NCBI GenBank assembly: GCA_016195815.1
Contig: JACPYX010000007.1
Location: forward strand, 186,001 to 250,000
Direction of reading: 5' to 3'
DNA length: 64,000 bases
Origin: Chloroflexota bacterium
Lineage (GTDB): Bacteria > Chloroflexota > Anaerolineae > Anaerolineales > Villigracilaceae
The notes under the pieces were generated by a model. That model ran no database searches. It saw only the letters and a list, made by a program, of their open reading frames with translations, and was not told the DNA's origin. Position 1 is the first letter of the stretch; every line of letters begins with the position of its first letter. Shown one piece after another: positions 17,399-25,029 of the stretch. Both the position numbers and the translations under genes were made by a program.

Positions 17399-17995
17399 TC
17401 AGTTCTTGGCGGAATTAAGCGCCGATTGCAGGGACATGATAAAAGCCTGGCTGGTTAAAGTCGCACCAGAGACCAGGTCCACGTTTGCGCTTTGGGCTTG
17501 GACAGCTTCCTGCTGAAGGTATGGCATCGCAATGGAATTAATGCGAACGGAAGTTTGGCGTTCGTTCGGATATTCCAGGAATTGAACGTCTGCAATTTTT
17601 CCATTTTGGACGATTGCTTCCACCTGGACAATGCCGTAATAAGCATCAACCTGCGGCCCGGTAAACGTCCCGTTTTTGTAGGTTGAGGATGATGTTTGAT
17701 TCGCTGCTGGTGCAGGATTCGATGATGATGCGGGTTGAGGGACAGTGTTTGCGCTTGAAGCAGATGTCTGCTGTTGCGAGGCCGGTAAACTTGAAGTCGA
17801 GGAAGATGAAGCGGTCGACGCGGCATTGGAGTTGGTCAGGCGCTGGTGAATCGCATAAGCGATAAAGGCTATGACGACAAATCCGGATAGGAGGAATTTG
17901 TTGATTGTCTGTTTCAGGTTGAACGATTGTTGTGGTTGATTTTTTGACACGGCTGTTTCCTCTGGCGGTTGAAGTGTTTCTGGTAATGTTAGCAT
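17399..17995 (-). CDS. Membrane-anchored FMN-binding domain protein with flavinylation motif
   Basis: About 198 residues. A short cytosolic lead and one membrane helix (KFLLSGFVVIAFIAYAI) are followed by a Ser/Ala/Pro-rich linker. The FMN-bind domain starts at YKNGTFTGPQVDAYYGIVQV and ends with VDLVSGATLTSQAF. SGATLTS is the site at which ApbE attaches FMN to Thr. The domain should sit outside the membrane and carry electrons. Start ATG 17995 has no clear ribosome site. A GTG at 17950 has GAGGAA just before it and would give 183 residues, keeping all domains. First gene of the three-gene flavin operon. Confidence 0.82.
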   Translation of the reverse strand: MLTLPETLQPPEETAVSKNQPQQSFNLKQTINKFLLSGFVVIAFIAYAIHQRLTNSNAASTASSSSTSSLPASQQQTSASSANTVPQPASSSNPAPAANQTSSSTYKNGTFTGPQVDAYYGIVQVEAIVQNGKIADVQFLEYPNERQTSVRINSIAMPYLQQEAVQAQSANVDLVSGATLTSQAFIMSLQSALNSAKN

Positions 17996-18118
17996 TTTGG
18001 GATGACGGCCAGATGAAAGAATTGTGTATTAAATGTTGGCCAGCACGAACACCGATTTTGTATAAAAAATCTCTCGCCATTCAACCAAAAACAGATTCTG
18101 ACCGGGTGTTTTCCAGCG

Positions 18119-18150
18119 TGAATATACTAGAAAAATATGATAAATATTGA
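18119..18150. promoter_or_regulatory. Candidate SufR-type operator at the suf promoter
   Basis: An imperfect inverted repeat, TGAATATA-N16-AATATTGA, with exactly the same 16-base spacing as the site at 13806-13837 and 27 of 32 bases identical. Its last four bases form the start of the -35 box of the suf promoter. This shared layout is direct sequence evidence; binding by the SufR-like protein is inferred. Confidence 0.72.
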
Positions 18151-18175
18151 CTTTTCCCTCTGACCCTGCTATAAT
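18147..18175 (+). promoter_or_regulatory. suf operon promoter (-35/-10)
   Basis: TTGACT (18147-18152), a 17-base spacer and TATAAT (18170-18175). The predicted start near 18182 leaves a leader of about 43 bases with an AGGAG ribosome site before the sufC ATG at 18225. The -35 box overlaps the inverted-repeat operator. Confidence 0.82.
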
Positions 18176-18224
18176 GCCGTAATCTCGATATTTCACGCCC
18201 AAAAAGCGTTTTGCAGGAGCAATC

Positions 18225-18995
18225 ATGTCGGAACTGATTATCAAAAATCTCCACGTCAACATTGGAGATAAAGAAATTCTCAAAGGTCTCGATCTCACAA
18301 TCAAACAGGGCGAAATTCATGCCATCATGGGGCCGAACGGCACGGGCAAATCCACGCTGGCTTACACGTTGATGGGGCACCCCAATTACACTGTTACCCA
18401 GGGCGAAGTTCATTTTAAAGGCAGGAACATTCTCGAGTTGGAACCGGACGAACGTTCCCGCGAGGGAATTTTCCTCGCATTTCAGTATCCGGTCGCCATT
18501 CCGGGCGTGACGGTTGCCAACTTTTTACGAACTGCCTTGAATGCGCGTCGGCGCGCCGTGAACGCGGACGACAAAGGCATGCCCATTCCTGAGTTCCGCA
18601 AAATGCTCAAGGAAAAAATGGAACTGCTCAAAATGGATCAGGCTTTCGCCGGGCGCTATTTGAACGATGGATTTTCGGGTGGCGAAAAAAAGCGCGCCGA
18701 GATTTTGCAGATGGCCGCTCTCAGGCCGGAAATTGCTGTTTTGGACGAGACCGATTCAGGCCTGGATATTGACGCGTTGCGCATCGTCGCGGAAGGCGTC
18801 AACGCTCTTTCCGGACCCGAACTTGGCGTGCTCGTCATCACGCATTATCAACGCCTGTTGAATTACATCAAACCGCAATTTGTTCACATCATGCTCGATG
18901 GGCGCATCGTCGAATCTGGCGGCCCCGACCTGGCTCTGCATCTCGAAGAGCAGGGTTACGATTGGGTGCGCGAAAAATATGAAGAGATCGTTTAA
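18225..18995 (+). CDS. sufC: Fe-S assembly ATPase SufC
   Basis: A 256-residue ABC-type ATPase. Walker A is GPNGTGKST, the Q-loop is [13 protein letters not shown], the signature is [13 protein letters not shown], and Walker B is [11 protein letters not shown], with the SufC-specific [11 protein letters not shown] wording. SufC binds SufB and SufD and powers cluster assembly on the SufBC2D scaffold in the cytosol. It is the first gene of the operon, as is common in Gram-positive and cyanobacteria-like suf sets. AGGAG precedes the ATG. sufB follows after 23 bases. Confidence 0.95.
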   Translation: MSELIIKNLHVNIGDKEILKGLDLTIKQGEIHAIMGPNGTGKSTLAYTLMGHPNYTVTQGEVHFKGRNILELEPDERSREGIFLAFQYPVAIPGVTVANFLRTALNARRRAVNADDKGMPIPEFRKMLKEKMELLKMDQAFAGRYLNDGFSGGEKKRAEILQMAALRPEIAVLDETDSGLDIDALRIVAEGVNALSGPELGVLVITHYQRLLNYIKPQFVHIMLDGRIVESGGPDLALHLEEQGYDWVREKYEEIV

Positions 18996-19018
18996 CTGCA
19001 ACTTTATTGGAGTTTCAC

Positions 19019-20428
19019 ATGCCTGAAGACGCAAAAATACTTGACGATATTGGCGAATACAAATACGGTTTTCACGACCGCGATGATAATTATGTGTTCA
19101 AATCCCAGCGCGGACTTTCGCGCGAGGTGGTCGAAAATATTTCGCGCATGAAGAACGAGCCGCAATGGATGCTCGAATTCCGCCTCAAGGCACTCGAACA
19201 TTATTTAACTCGTCCCATGCCCGCCTGGGGACCTTCCCTCGACGAAATTCACTTTGACGAAATTTTTTATTACGTCAAGCCGACTGAGAAAAGCGAGAAA
19301 TCCTGGGACGACGTTCCCGACGACATCAAAAACACCTTCGATAAATTGGGCATCCCCGAAGCCGAGCGAAAATTTTTGGCTGGTGTCGGCGCGCAATATG
19401 AATCCGAAATGGTGTATCACTCCATTTTGGAACATCTTGAAAAACAAGGTGTGATCTTCCTATCCATCGAGGACGGCCTCAAACAGTACCCCGACTTGTT
19501 CCGCGAATATTTTGGCACGGTTATCCCGATTGAAGATAATAAATTTGCCGCGTTGAACTCCGCCGTTTGGTCGGGCGGATCGTTCGTGTATGTGCCGAAA
19601 AACGTCAAAGTTGATTTGCCTTTGCAGGCTTATTTCCGTCTTAATACCGCCAACGTTGGACAGTTCGAGCGCACGCTCATCATTGTTGATGAAGGCGCGT
19701 CGGTGCATTACGTCGAAGGTTGTACTGCGCCGCAATACACGACCAATTCGTTCCACTCCGGCGTGATCGAGATCGTCGTCAAGAAGGGCGCACGCTCGCG
19801 CTACTCGACCATTCAAAACTGGTCAACCAATGTGTTCAACCTTGTGACGCAGCGCGCCAAAGTTTTCGCGGACGCCTCGCACGAATGGGTGGACGCAAAT
19901 CTTGGCTCGAAGCTGACCATGAAATATCCTTCCTGCTATTTAATGGAACCAGGCGCGCATGGAGAAATGCTTTCGATGGCCTTTGCCGGCCCGGGTCAGA
20001 CGCAGGATGCGGGCAGTAAGATGATTCATTTTGCGCCGAATACATCCAGCAAGATCACCTCCAAGTCCATCAGCAAATCCGGCGGGCGCGCTTCTTATCG
20101 CGGCATGGTCAAAGTTTATAAAGGCGCAAAAGGCGTCAAGTCTAATGTGGTTTGCGACGCGCTTTTACTCGACCCGAAATCGCGCTCCGATACTTATCCC
20201 ACCATCGAAATTGACGAAGACGATGTGACCATCGGCCACGAGGCTTCGGTCAGCAAAGTGGGTGAGGAGCAGCTCTTCTATCTCATGTCGCGCGGCCTCA
20301 GCGAAGAGGAAGCCACCGGCATGGTGGTGGCCGGTTTCATCGAGCCGCTCGTCAAAGAATTGCCGATGGAATATGCTGTCGAAATGAACCGCCTCATCCA
20401 GCTCCAAATGGAAGGCTCCATTGGTTAG
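19019..20428 (+). CDS. sufB: Fe-S assembly scaffold protein SufB
   Basis: About 469 residues. Diagnostic SufB stretches are [21 protein letters not shown] near the start, [32 protein letters not shown], the [13 protein letters not shown] block, and the C-terminal [50 protein letters not shown]. The Cys of EGCTAP is the position used as a cluster or sulfur-relay ligand in SufB. The track start is TTG 19007; ATG 19019 is chosen because TTGGAG lies just before it at ribosome-site spacing. It forms the scaffold with SufC and SufD. Confidence 0.95.
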   Translation: MPEDAKILDDIGEYKYGFHDRDDNYVFKSQRGLSREVVENISRMKNEPQWMLEFRLKALEHYLTRPMPAWGPSLDEIHFDEIFYYVKPTEKSEKSWDDVPDDIKNTFDKLGIPEAERKFLAGVGAQYESEMVYHSILEHLEKQGVIFLSIEDGLKQYPDLFREYFGTVIPIEDNKFAALNSAVWSGGSFVYVPKNVKVDLPLQAYFRLNTANVGQFERTLIIVDEGASVHYVEGCTAPQYTTNSFHSGVIEIVVKKGARSRYSTIQNWSTNVFNLVTQRAKVFADASHEWVDANLGSKLTMKYPSCYLMEPGAHGEMLSMAFAGPGQTQDAGSKMIHFAPNTSSKITSKSISKSGGRASYRGMVKVYKGAKGVKSNVVCDALLLDPKSRSDTYPTIEIDEDDVTIGHEASVSKVGEEQLFYLMSRGLSEEEATGMVVAGFIEPLVKELPMEYAVEMNRLIQLQMEGSIG

Positions 20429-20458
20429 CAAGTCATCGCGTTTGCATGTTTAAACGGC

Positions 20459-20482
20459 TTGCCCTGAGCTTGTCGAAGGGCT
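20459..20482. repeat. 24-bp interspersed repeat, copy 1 (between sufB and sufD)
   Basis: A 24-base sequence (TTGCCCTGAGCTTGTCGAAG and four more bases) that occurs again, identically and in the same orientation, at 58526-58549 inside a coding region. CCCTGAGCTTGTCGAAGGG has weak dyad symmetry (CCCT...AGGG). Such elements are known as abundant dispersed repeats in several bacterial phyla. Confidence 0.8.
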
Positions 20483-20520
20483 CAAACATTTCAACTTGCA
20501 AACTTTCAAACGGATAAAAC

Positions 20521-21861
20521 ATGCAAGAGAAACCAAAAGTCACTGTTTCAAGAACCCGACGGAGCGACTCTGCCGCAAAAGATTTTTCATTCACCCAGGC
20601 TGACATCCCCGCTGCGAGCGGACTCATCGCCTCTTACCGCGCCCGCGCCTGGGATGCGTTCAAGCGCCTTTCTCTTCCCTCGGCATCCGAGGAAGCCTGG
20701 CGACGCACGGATATTCATACTTTGCCCGCCGATAAATTTGTGTTTCCAAAAGACGGTTTATTCAAAGATTTTCCACCCGTGCCGGAGGATTTGCTCAAGC
20801 CCCTCGTGGCCGATGCTCACGGCGGACAGATCGTTTTGCTCCCCGGCGGCGTAGTGGTTGATCTCGATGAAAAGCTCGCCCGGAAAGGCGTCATCTTTAC
20901 CGACTTAAAAACCGCCCTCGAAAAACATCCCGATCTTGTCGCGAAGATGCTTGGGCAAACCGTAAATGTTGAAGAAGGAAAATTCTCCGCGTTGGCGGGC
21001 GCCTTCGCGCAAAATGGCGTGGTTTTATATGTGCCTAAAGGTGTGACGGTTGAAGAACCTTTCCACTCCGTTTTGTGGGGACCGGGCGCAAATCTCGCAT
21101 ACATTTCACATTTGCTCGTCCTCATCGAAGACGGCGCATCCGCGACTTATGTTCACGAATCTGCCTCACCGACCGAAGAAAAGACTCATACTATGCACGC
21201 CGGTTTGGTCGAGATCAAAGTCGGCGCGGATGCAAACTTCAAGTTCGTCGAACTTCAATCGTGGGGCAAGCACGTCTGGAATTTTTCCCACGAACGGATT
21301 CGTGTCGAACGCGGCGGCCGCCTCGATTGGATTTTCGGCGCGGTCGGTTCGCGGCTGACCAAAAACTTTTCCGAGCTCGATTTGGCCGGCGAAGGCGCAA
21401 CAGGCCGCATGTCCGGTTTTTATTTCACCGACGGCTCACAGCACCTCGACCATGACACCCAGCAGAATCATCTTGCCCCGCACACCACCAGCGATCTTTT
21501 ATTCAAAGGCGCACTGAAAGGCAGTAGCCGCTCTGTCTGGCAGGGCATGATCTACGTCGCGCCGTCAGCGCAGAAAACGGACGGGTATCAGGCAAACCGC
21601 AACCTGGTCCTGAGCGATGCGGCGCGCGCCGATTCGATTCCCGGCCTCGAGATCCTCGCCGATGATGTTCGCTGTACGCATGGCGCCACTGTTGGCAAGC
21701 TGGAAGCGGAGCCGCTCTTTTATCTGGAAAGCCGCGGCATCCCGCCCAAAGATGCCGAGCGAATTATGGTTGAGGGCTTCTTCGATCCGATCATGCAGCG
21801 CATTCCTTTCGAAGGTGTGCGCGAGAGATTCCATCAGGCCATTTTGCAAAAGACGGGATAG
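20521..21861 (+). CDS. sufD: Fe-S assembly protein SufD
   Basis: A 446-residue SufB/D-family protein. SufD wording includes LPSASEEAWRRTDI near the N-terminus, VNVEEGKFSALAGAFAQNGVVLYVPKGVTVEEPFHSVLW, a right-handed beta-helix middle, and the C-terminal RCTHGATVGKLEAEPLFYLESRGIPPKDAERIMVEGFFDPIMQRIPFEGVRERF. That last block has the conserved His of THGAT. It partners SufB and SufC in the scaffold. It is 92 bases after sufB, and the gap contains the 24-bp repeat. A weak GGAT site precedes the ATG. Confidence 0.93.
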   Translation: MQEKPKVTVSRTRRSDSAAKDFSFTQADIPAASGLIASYRARAWDAFKRLSLPSASEEAWRRTDIHTLPADKFVFPKDGLFKDFPPVPEDLLKPLVADAHGGQIVLLPGGVVVDLDEKLARKGVIFTDLKTALEKHPDLVAKMLGQTVNVEEGKFSALAGAFAQNGVVLYVPKGVTVEEPFHSVLWGPGANLAYISHLLVLIEDGASATYVHESASPTEEKTHTMHAGLVEIKVGADANFKFVELQSWGKHVWNFSHERIRVERGGRLDWIFGAVGSRLTKNFSELDLAGEGATGRMSGFYFTDGSQHLDHDTQQNHLAPHTTSDLLFKGALKGSSRSVWQGMIYVAPSAQKTDGYQANRNLVLSDAARADSIPGLEILADDVRCTHGATVGKLEAEPLFYLESRGIPPKDAERIMVEGFFDPIMQRIPFEGVRERFHQAILQKTG

Positions 21862-21867
21862 TTAATT

Positions 21868-21890
21868 AAGGCAGATTCCAGATCTGCCTT
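21868..21890 (+). repeat. Intra-operon stem-loop between sufD and the unknown gene
   Basis: A perfect 9-bp stem, AAGGCAGAT against ATCTGCCTT, around a five-base loop. It is followed by ATAAATATTT rather than a U-run, so it looks more like an RNA-processing or stability element than a full terminator. It could lower expression of the downstream suf genes relative to sufCBD. Confidence 0.55.
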
Positions 21891-21924
21891 ATAAATATTT
21901 CATAACCAGAAAGACAGGAAAATA

Positions 21925-22305
21925 ATGCCAACCAAGACGAAATTAAAAGTCAAACAGCAGCCGCGCGTAATTACTGCCCCGGTGCGGGAACGCCGCGTTC
22001 GGGGCGGGCGCATGCAATTTGCATACATGAAAGCGCCCGGCGCGGCCTACGTCTTTGAAGTGGGCGACACGGTTGAAGTTTTTTGCGACCACGAAAAAAA
22101 CAGCGAGCGCGTGCGCGGTTGGGTCAAAGGCATTGTGGTTCAGGTGGACAATAAAATGGTCGCCGTGCAATTTCGCTCCAATGTTTTTCTCACCGACGGC
22201 TGGATGGTCCCAGACCGCATCCTGTGGTATCCGCTGAACTCGGATCAAATCCGCCCGGCGGGCACTCAGAAAAAATTGGGCAAGAAGGAACTTCCCGAAT
22301 ATTGA
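21925..22305 (+). CDS. Unknown small protein embedded in the suf operon
   Basis: A 126-residue basic protein not recognised as a known Suf component. The first 30 residues are Lys/Arg-rich (KTKLKVKQQPRVITAPVRERR). The rest looks like a small all-beta, SH3-like barrel: VFEVGDTVEVFC, VRGWVKGIVVQVDNKMVAVQFRS, DGWMVPDRILWYPL. Only one Cys is present, so it cannot hold a cluster alone. No membrane segment or signal is seen. It sits 63 bases after sufD and 15 before sufS, so it is certainly in the operon. A role in Fe-S assembly is guilt by association; an RNA- or DNA-binding role is equally possible from the composition. Confidence 0.8.
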   Translation: MPTKTKLKVKQQPRVITAPVRERRVRGGRMQFAYMKAPGAAYVFEVGDTVEVFCDHEKNSERVRGWVKGIVVQVDNKMVAVQFRSNVFLTDGWMVPDRILWYPLNSDQIRPAGTQKKLGKKELPEY

Positions 22306-22320
22306 TCGGTTTGAGCCATT

Positions 22321-23547
22321 ATGTCTTTAGACGTTTCCCGCATCCGCCAGGATTTTCCAATCCTTAACCGCGAAGTCCGGCCCGGAGTCAAAGTTGTTTA
22401 TCTTGACTCTACGGCCACTTCGCAAAAGCCGCTATCCGTCATCGAAGCGATGAACGATTTTTATCGCCGCTCGAATGCCAACATCCATCGCGGCGTGCAT
22501 GTGCTGGCCGAAGAATCCACGGCAATGTATGAGCAGGCCCGCGAGAAGATTGCGAAATTCATCAACGCACCTTCCGCGCGGCAGGTTATTTATACGCGCA
22601 ACACCACCGAATCCATCAACCTGGTCGCGTACACGTGGGCGCGCGCCAATCTCAAACGTGGCGATCTCGTCATCCTGACAGAGATGGAACATCACAGCAA
22701 TCTCGTGCCGTGGCACATGCTCGCGGCCGAACGCGGGATTCAGCTCGAATTCATTCCCGTGACGGATGACGGCCTGCTCGATCTCGGAACGTATAAATCG
22801 CTTCTTGCCCGGACCCCGAAACTTGTCTCGTTTACGCACATGTCCAACGTGCTCGGCACGATCAACCCGGCCGCGGACATCATCCGCCGCGCGCACGACG
22901 CAGGCGCGGTAACTGTGCTCGACGCGGCTCAATCTGTCCCGCACCTGAAAGTGGATGTCCAGCAGCTCGACGTGGACTTCATGGCTTTCTCTGCACACAA
23001 GATGCTTGGCCCGACGGGTATTGGCGCGCTATACGGAAAGACTGCTTTGCTTGAAGCCATGCCGCCGTTTTTGGGCGGCGGCGATATGATCAAAGAAGTC
23101 AAACTGCGCTCCTTCCGCCCGAACGAACTGCCTTATAAATTCGAGGCCGGGACTCCGGCTATTGCAGAAGCGGTTGGTTTCGGAGCGGCCGTAGATTATT
23201 TGAATTCAATTGGCATGGAGACGATCGCGGCGCACGAACACGAAATCACGGAATATGCGCTGGAGCGGCTGGAAGAAATCCCCGGCCTGAAAGTCTTCGG
23301 CCCCACTGCGGATAAAAAAGGCGGCGTGGCCTCGTTCACTTTTGACGGCGTCCACCCGCATGATGTAGCGCAAATTTTAGACCAAGACGGTATTGCCATC
23401 CGCGCCGGCCATCACTGCGCCCAACCCCTGCACGAGAAATTCGGAATCCCTGCTACCTCCCGCGCCAGTTTCTATCTTTACTCCACCAAAGACGAGGTGG
23501 ATAAACTGATCGAAGGAATTTATAAGGTCAAGAAAGTGTTTGGATAA
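22321..23547 (+). CDS. sufS: Cysteine desulfurase SufS
   Basis: A 408-residue group II cysteine desulfurase. PLP Lys lies in FMAFSAHKMLGPTGIGALYG, the cofactor Asp and His environment in VTVLDAAQSVPHLKVD, the early YLDSTATSQKP and ANIHRGVHVLAEEST blocks are present, and the catalytic Cys is in RAGHHCAQPLHEKFG. It removes sulfur from cysteine as a persulfide, passed to SufU and SufBCD. ATG 22321 comes 15 bases after the unknown gene. The short HHCAQP loop rather than a long flexible loop marks type II. Confidence 0.95.
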   Translation: MSLDVSRIRQDFPILNREVRPGVKVVYLDSTATSQKPLSVIEAMNDFYRRSNANIHRGVHVLAEESTAMYEQAREKIAKFINAPSARQVIYTRNTTESINLVAYTWARANLKRGDLVILTEMEHHSNLVPWHMLAAERGIQLEFIPVTDDGLLDLGTYKSLLARTPKLVSFTHMSNVLGTINPAADIIRRAHDAGAVTVLDAAQSVPHLKVDVQQLDVDFMAFSAHKMLGPTGIGALYGKTALLEAMPPFLGGGDMIKEVKLRSFRPNELPYKFEAGTPAIAEAVGFGAAVDYLNSIGMETIAAHEHEITEYALERLEEIPGLKVFGPTADKKGGVASFTFDGVHPHDVAQILDQDGIAIRAGHHCAQPLHEKFGIPATSRASFYLYSTKDEVDKLIEGIYKVKKVFG

Positions 23548-23555
23548 ATAACACA

Positions 23556-23668
23556 TGTCATTGCGAGCGCTGGTCGAGTAGGCGTGTTCTTCTGCCGTAG
23601 AGACCAAACGAAGTAATCCCTGGTTATTCGAGGAGATTGCTTCGCCAAAGAACGGCTCGCAATAACAG
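23556..23668. repeat. MITE/REP-like palindromic repeat between sufS and sufU
   Basis: A 113-bp element bounded by TGTCATTGCGAGC and GCTCGCAATAACA, complementary with one mismatch. Inner arms (AAGTAATCCC and GAGATTGCTTC) are partly complementary. This is the TGTCATTGCGAGC...GCTCGCAATGACA type of dispersed repeat seen in many bacterial genomes. It fills nearly all of the 131-base gap within the operon, and its transcript would fold into a long hairpin. Confidence 0.72.
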
Positions 23669-23678
23669 TCGGAGTTTT

Positions 23679-24071
23679 ATGGACGATCTCTATCGCGAAG
23701 TCATCATCGAGCATTACAAGAATCCATCCTACCGTGGCAAACTCGACCCGCACGATATTTCCTTTGCCGACAACAATCCGCTGTGCGGCGACCACATTCA
23801 AATTGACCTGCGCGTGGACGATGGCAAAGTGAGCGAAGCCCGCTTCGATGGTCATGGTTGTGCCATCTCGCAGGCCTCCGCAGATTTGTTGGTCGAGTCG
23901 GTAATCGGCAAATCTCTGGAAGATGTCAAGAAAATGAACCGGCAGGATATCCTCGACCTGCTTGGGATTGAACTTGGCCCCGTCCGCTTGAAATGTGCCT
24001 TGCTTTCACTGAAGGTTTTGAAGGCGGGTGTCTATGGCCTCGGCGAAGCCAGCGACGCGTTGGTGGAATAA
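23679..24071 (+). CDS. sufU: Sulfur-transfer/Fe-S assembly protein SufU
   Basis: A 130-residue IscU-like protein. Three ligand Cys are visible in NPLCGDHIQI, HGCAISQASADLL and RLKCALLSL, and Asp of the LCGD motif is present as in zinc-binding SufU. It relays persulfide sulfur from SufS. The track frame starts upstream at 23637 inside the repeat; ATG 23679 with GGAG just before it gives the family N-terminus MDDLYREVIIEHYKNP. It lies after the palindromic repeat and before the Rieske gene. Confidence 0.92.
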   Translation: MDDLYREVIIEHYKNPSYRGKLDPHDISFADNNPLCGDHIQIDLRVDDGKVSEARFDGHGCAISQASADLLVESVIGKSLEDVKKMNRQDILDLLGIELGPVRLKCALLSLKVLKAGVYGLGEASDALVE

Positions 24072-24076
24072 ATTTT

Positions 24077-24108
24077 CCTCTCCCTTTTGGAGAGGGTAGG
24101 GTGAGGGC
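24077..24108. repeat. Short palindromic repeat (CCTCTCC type) between sufU and the Rieske gene
   Basis: CCTCTCC and GGAGAGG form a 7-bp stem, followed by GTAGGGTGAGGG. This wording matches a dispersed repeat commonly found between bacterial genes. Only one copy was noticed in this window. It fills the 43-base gap in the operon. Confidence 0.5.
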
Positions 24109-24114
24109 ATAACC

Positions 24115-24462
24115 ATGTTCAATTACACTCAAGTGGATGAATCGAAAATCGAATACGTCGAGATCGCGCCCGTCAGTGAGCTCCCGAACGGTGAGCGGTT
24201 TTTCGTGGAAGTGTCAGACAAGCCGATTGTCATCTTCAACATTGCCGGGCAATTCTTTGCCATCGGTGATGTTTGCACGCACGATAACGGCCCGCTCGGC
24301 GATGGGACACTGGAGGGTTTCAATATTGTTTGCCCACGTCACGGCGCCGAGTTCGATGTCCGCACGGGGAAAGTTTTGGAATTGCCTGCAGTGGTGGACA
24401 TCCCGGCGTATCCGGTTCAGATACGGGACGGGAATATTTTCCTGGGAATTCCAAAAGAATGA
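24115..24462 (+). CDS. Rieske [2Fe-2S] ferredoxin-like protein
   Basis: A 115-residue soluble Rieske protein with both cluster motifs: CTHDNGPLGDG (C-x-H) and CPRHGAEFDVRTG (C-x-x-H). This form matches the ferredoxin subunits of non-haem dioxygenases and small NirD-like proteins. No membrane helix is seen, so it is a cytosolic electron carrier. It is the last gene of the suf operon; such Rieske proteins are often found with suf genes, although their exact task is unsettled. A bidirectional terminator follows. Confidence 0.85.
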   Translation: MFNYTQVDESKIEYVEIAPVSELPNGERFFVEVSDKPIVIFNIAGQFFAIGDVCTHDNGPLGDGTLEGFNIVCPRHGAEFDVRTGKVLELPAVVDIPAYPVQIRDGNIFLGIPKE

Positions 24463-24473
24463 TTTGTTCAAAT

Positions 24474-24509
24474 AAAAACTGCGCAAAGAATTTCTTTGCG
24501 CAGTTTTTA
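24474..24509. terminator. Bidirectional terminator between the suf operon and the DinB gene
   Basis: A near-perfect 17-bp stem (AAAAACTGCGCAAAGAA against its complement) has A-runs and T-runs at both ends, so it can stop transcription from both sides. It lies between the Rieske stop and the convergent DinB-like stop. Confidence 0.9.
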
Positions 24510-24510
24510 T

Positions 24511-25020
24511 TTACCAGTCACCAGCGTATGCAATCGCGTAAGGCTGTGTAATGTTTTCAATTTTCGCCCGTCTTAGTTCAACGAGTTGGCGAATATGCAG
24601 GTTGTCGTGCGCGATCCACGCTGCGAACATTTCCCCGGCAGGCACGCTGCCGAATTCTGACGTGTAAGTTTTTTCCCAGTTCGCGCCGGATAAATCTTTC
24701 AACCACTCCAGCGATTTCTTCCTTTCAGCAAATAACTTTTCCTGCATCTCGCTGAAATCCTGCTCGTTATATTTTCGTTCAGTTACCCAAGCCTGTGGAT
24801 TGATTTGATGCCATTCTTCGTCCTGACGATTGAGAATGAAGTCCAGGTGTTCGCGGAAATCCTCGCGCTCTTCATCGTAAAGATGATAAACGACTTCGAG
24901 AATGGACCACGCATCCGGCGCCGGCTTAAATTGCGCTTCCTCCTGGCTGATTCCGGCCAGCAAGGCTTGGATCATTTCGGTGCTGTTGACGAGCTCCTCG
25001 TAGAGCATTTCAAATTTCAT
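24511..25020 (-). CDS. DinB-superfamily four-helix protein
   Basis: A 169-residue protein with the DinB/YfiT fold pattern. A metal-binding His lies in ILEVVYHLYDEE and a His pair in WIAHDNLHIRQLVELR, the typical H...HxxxxH triad. The N-terminal helix reads LYEELVNSTEMIQALLAGISQEEAQFKPAPDAWSI. Family members include bacillithiol and mycothiol S-transferases and maleylpyruvate isomerase; most are uncharacterised. It lies 9 bases after the PIG-L deacetylase on the same strand, so the two are cotranscribed. Its substrate is unknown. Confidence 0.78.
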   Translation of the reverse strand: MKFEMLYEELVNSTEMIQALLAGISQEEAQFKPAPDAWSILEVVYHLYDEEREDFREHLDFILNRQDEEWHQINPQAWVTERKYNEQDFSEMQEKLFAERKKSLEWLKDLSGANWEKTYTSEFGSVPAGEMFAAWIAHDNLHIRQLVELRRAKIENITQPYAIAYAGDW

Positions 25021-25029
25021 ATTGAGCCT

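Noticed and set aside
22432-22998. 188-residue minus-strand ORF opposite sufS
   Set aside because: Shadow of the SufS frame; composition mirrors the sense codons.
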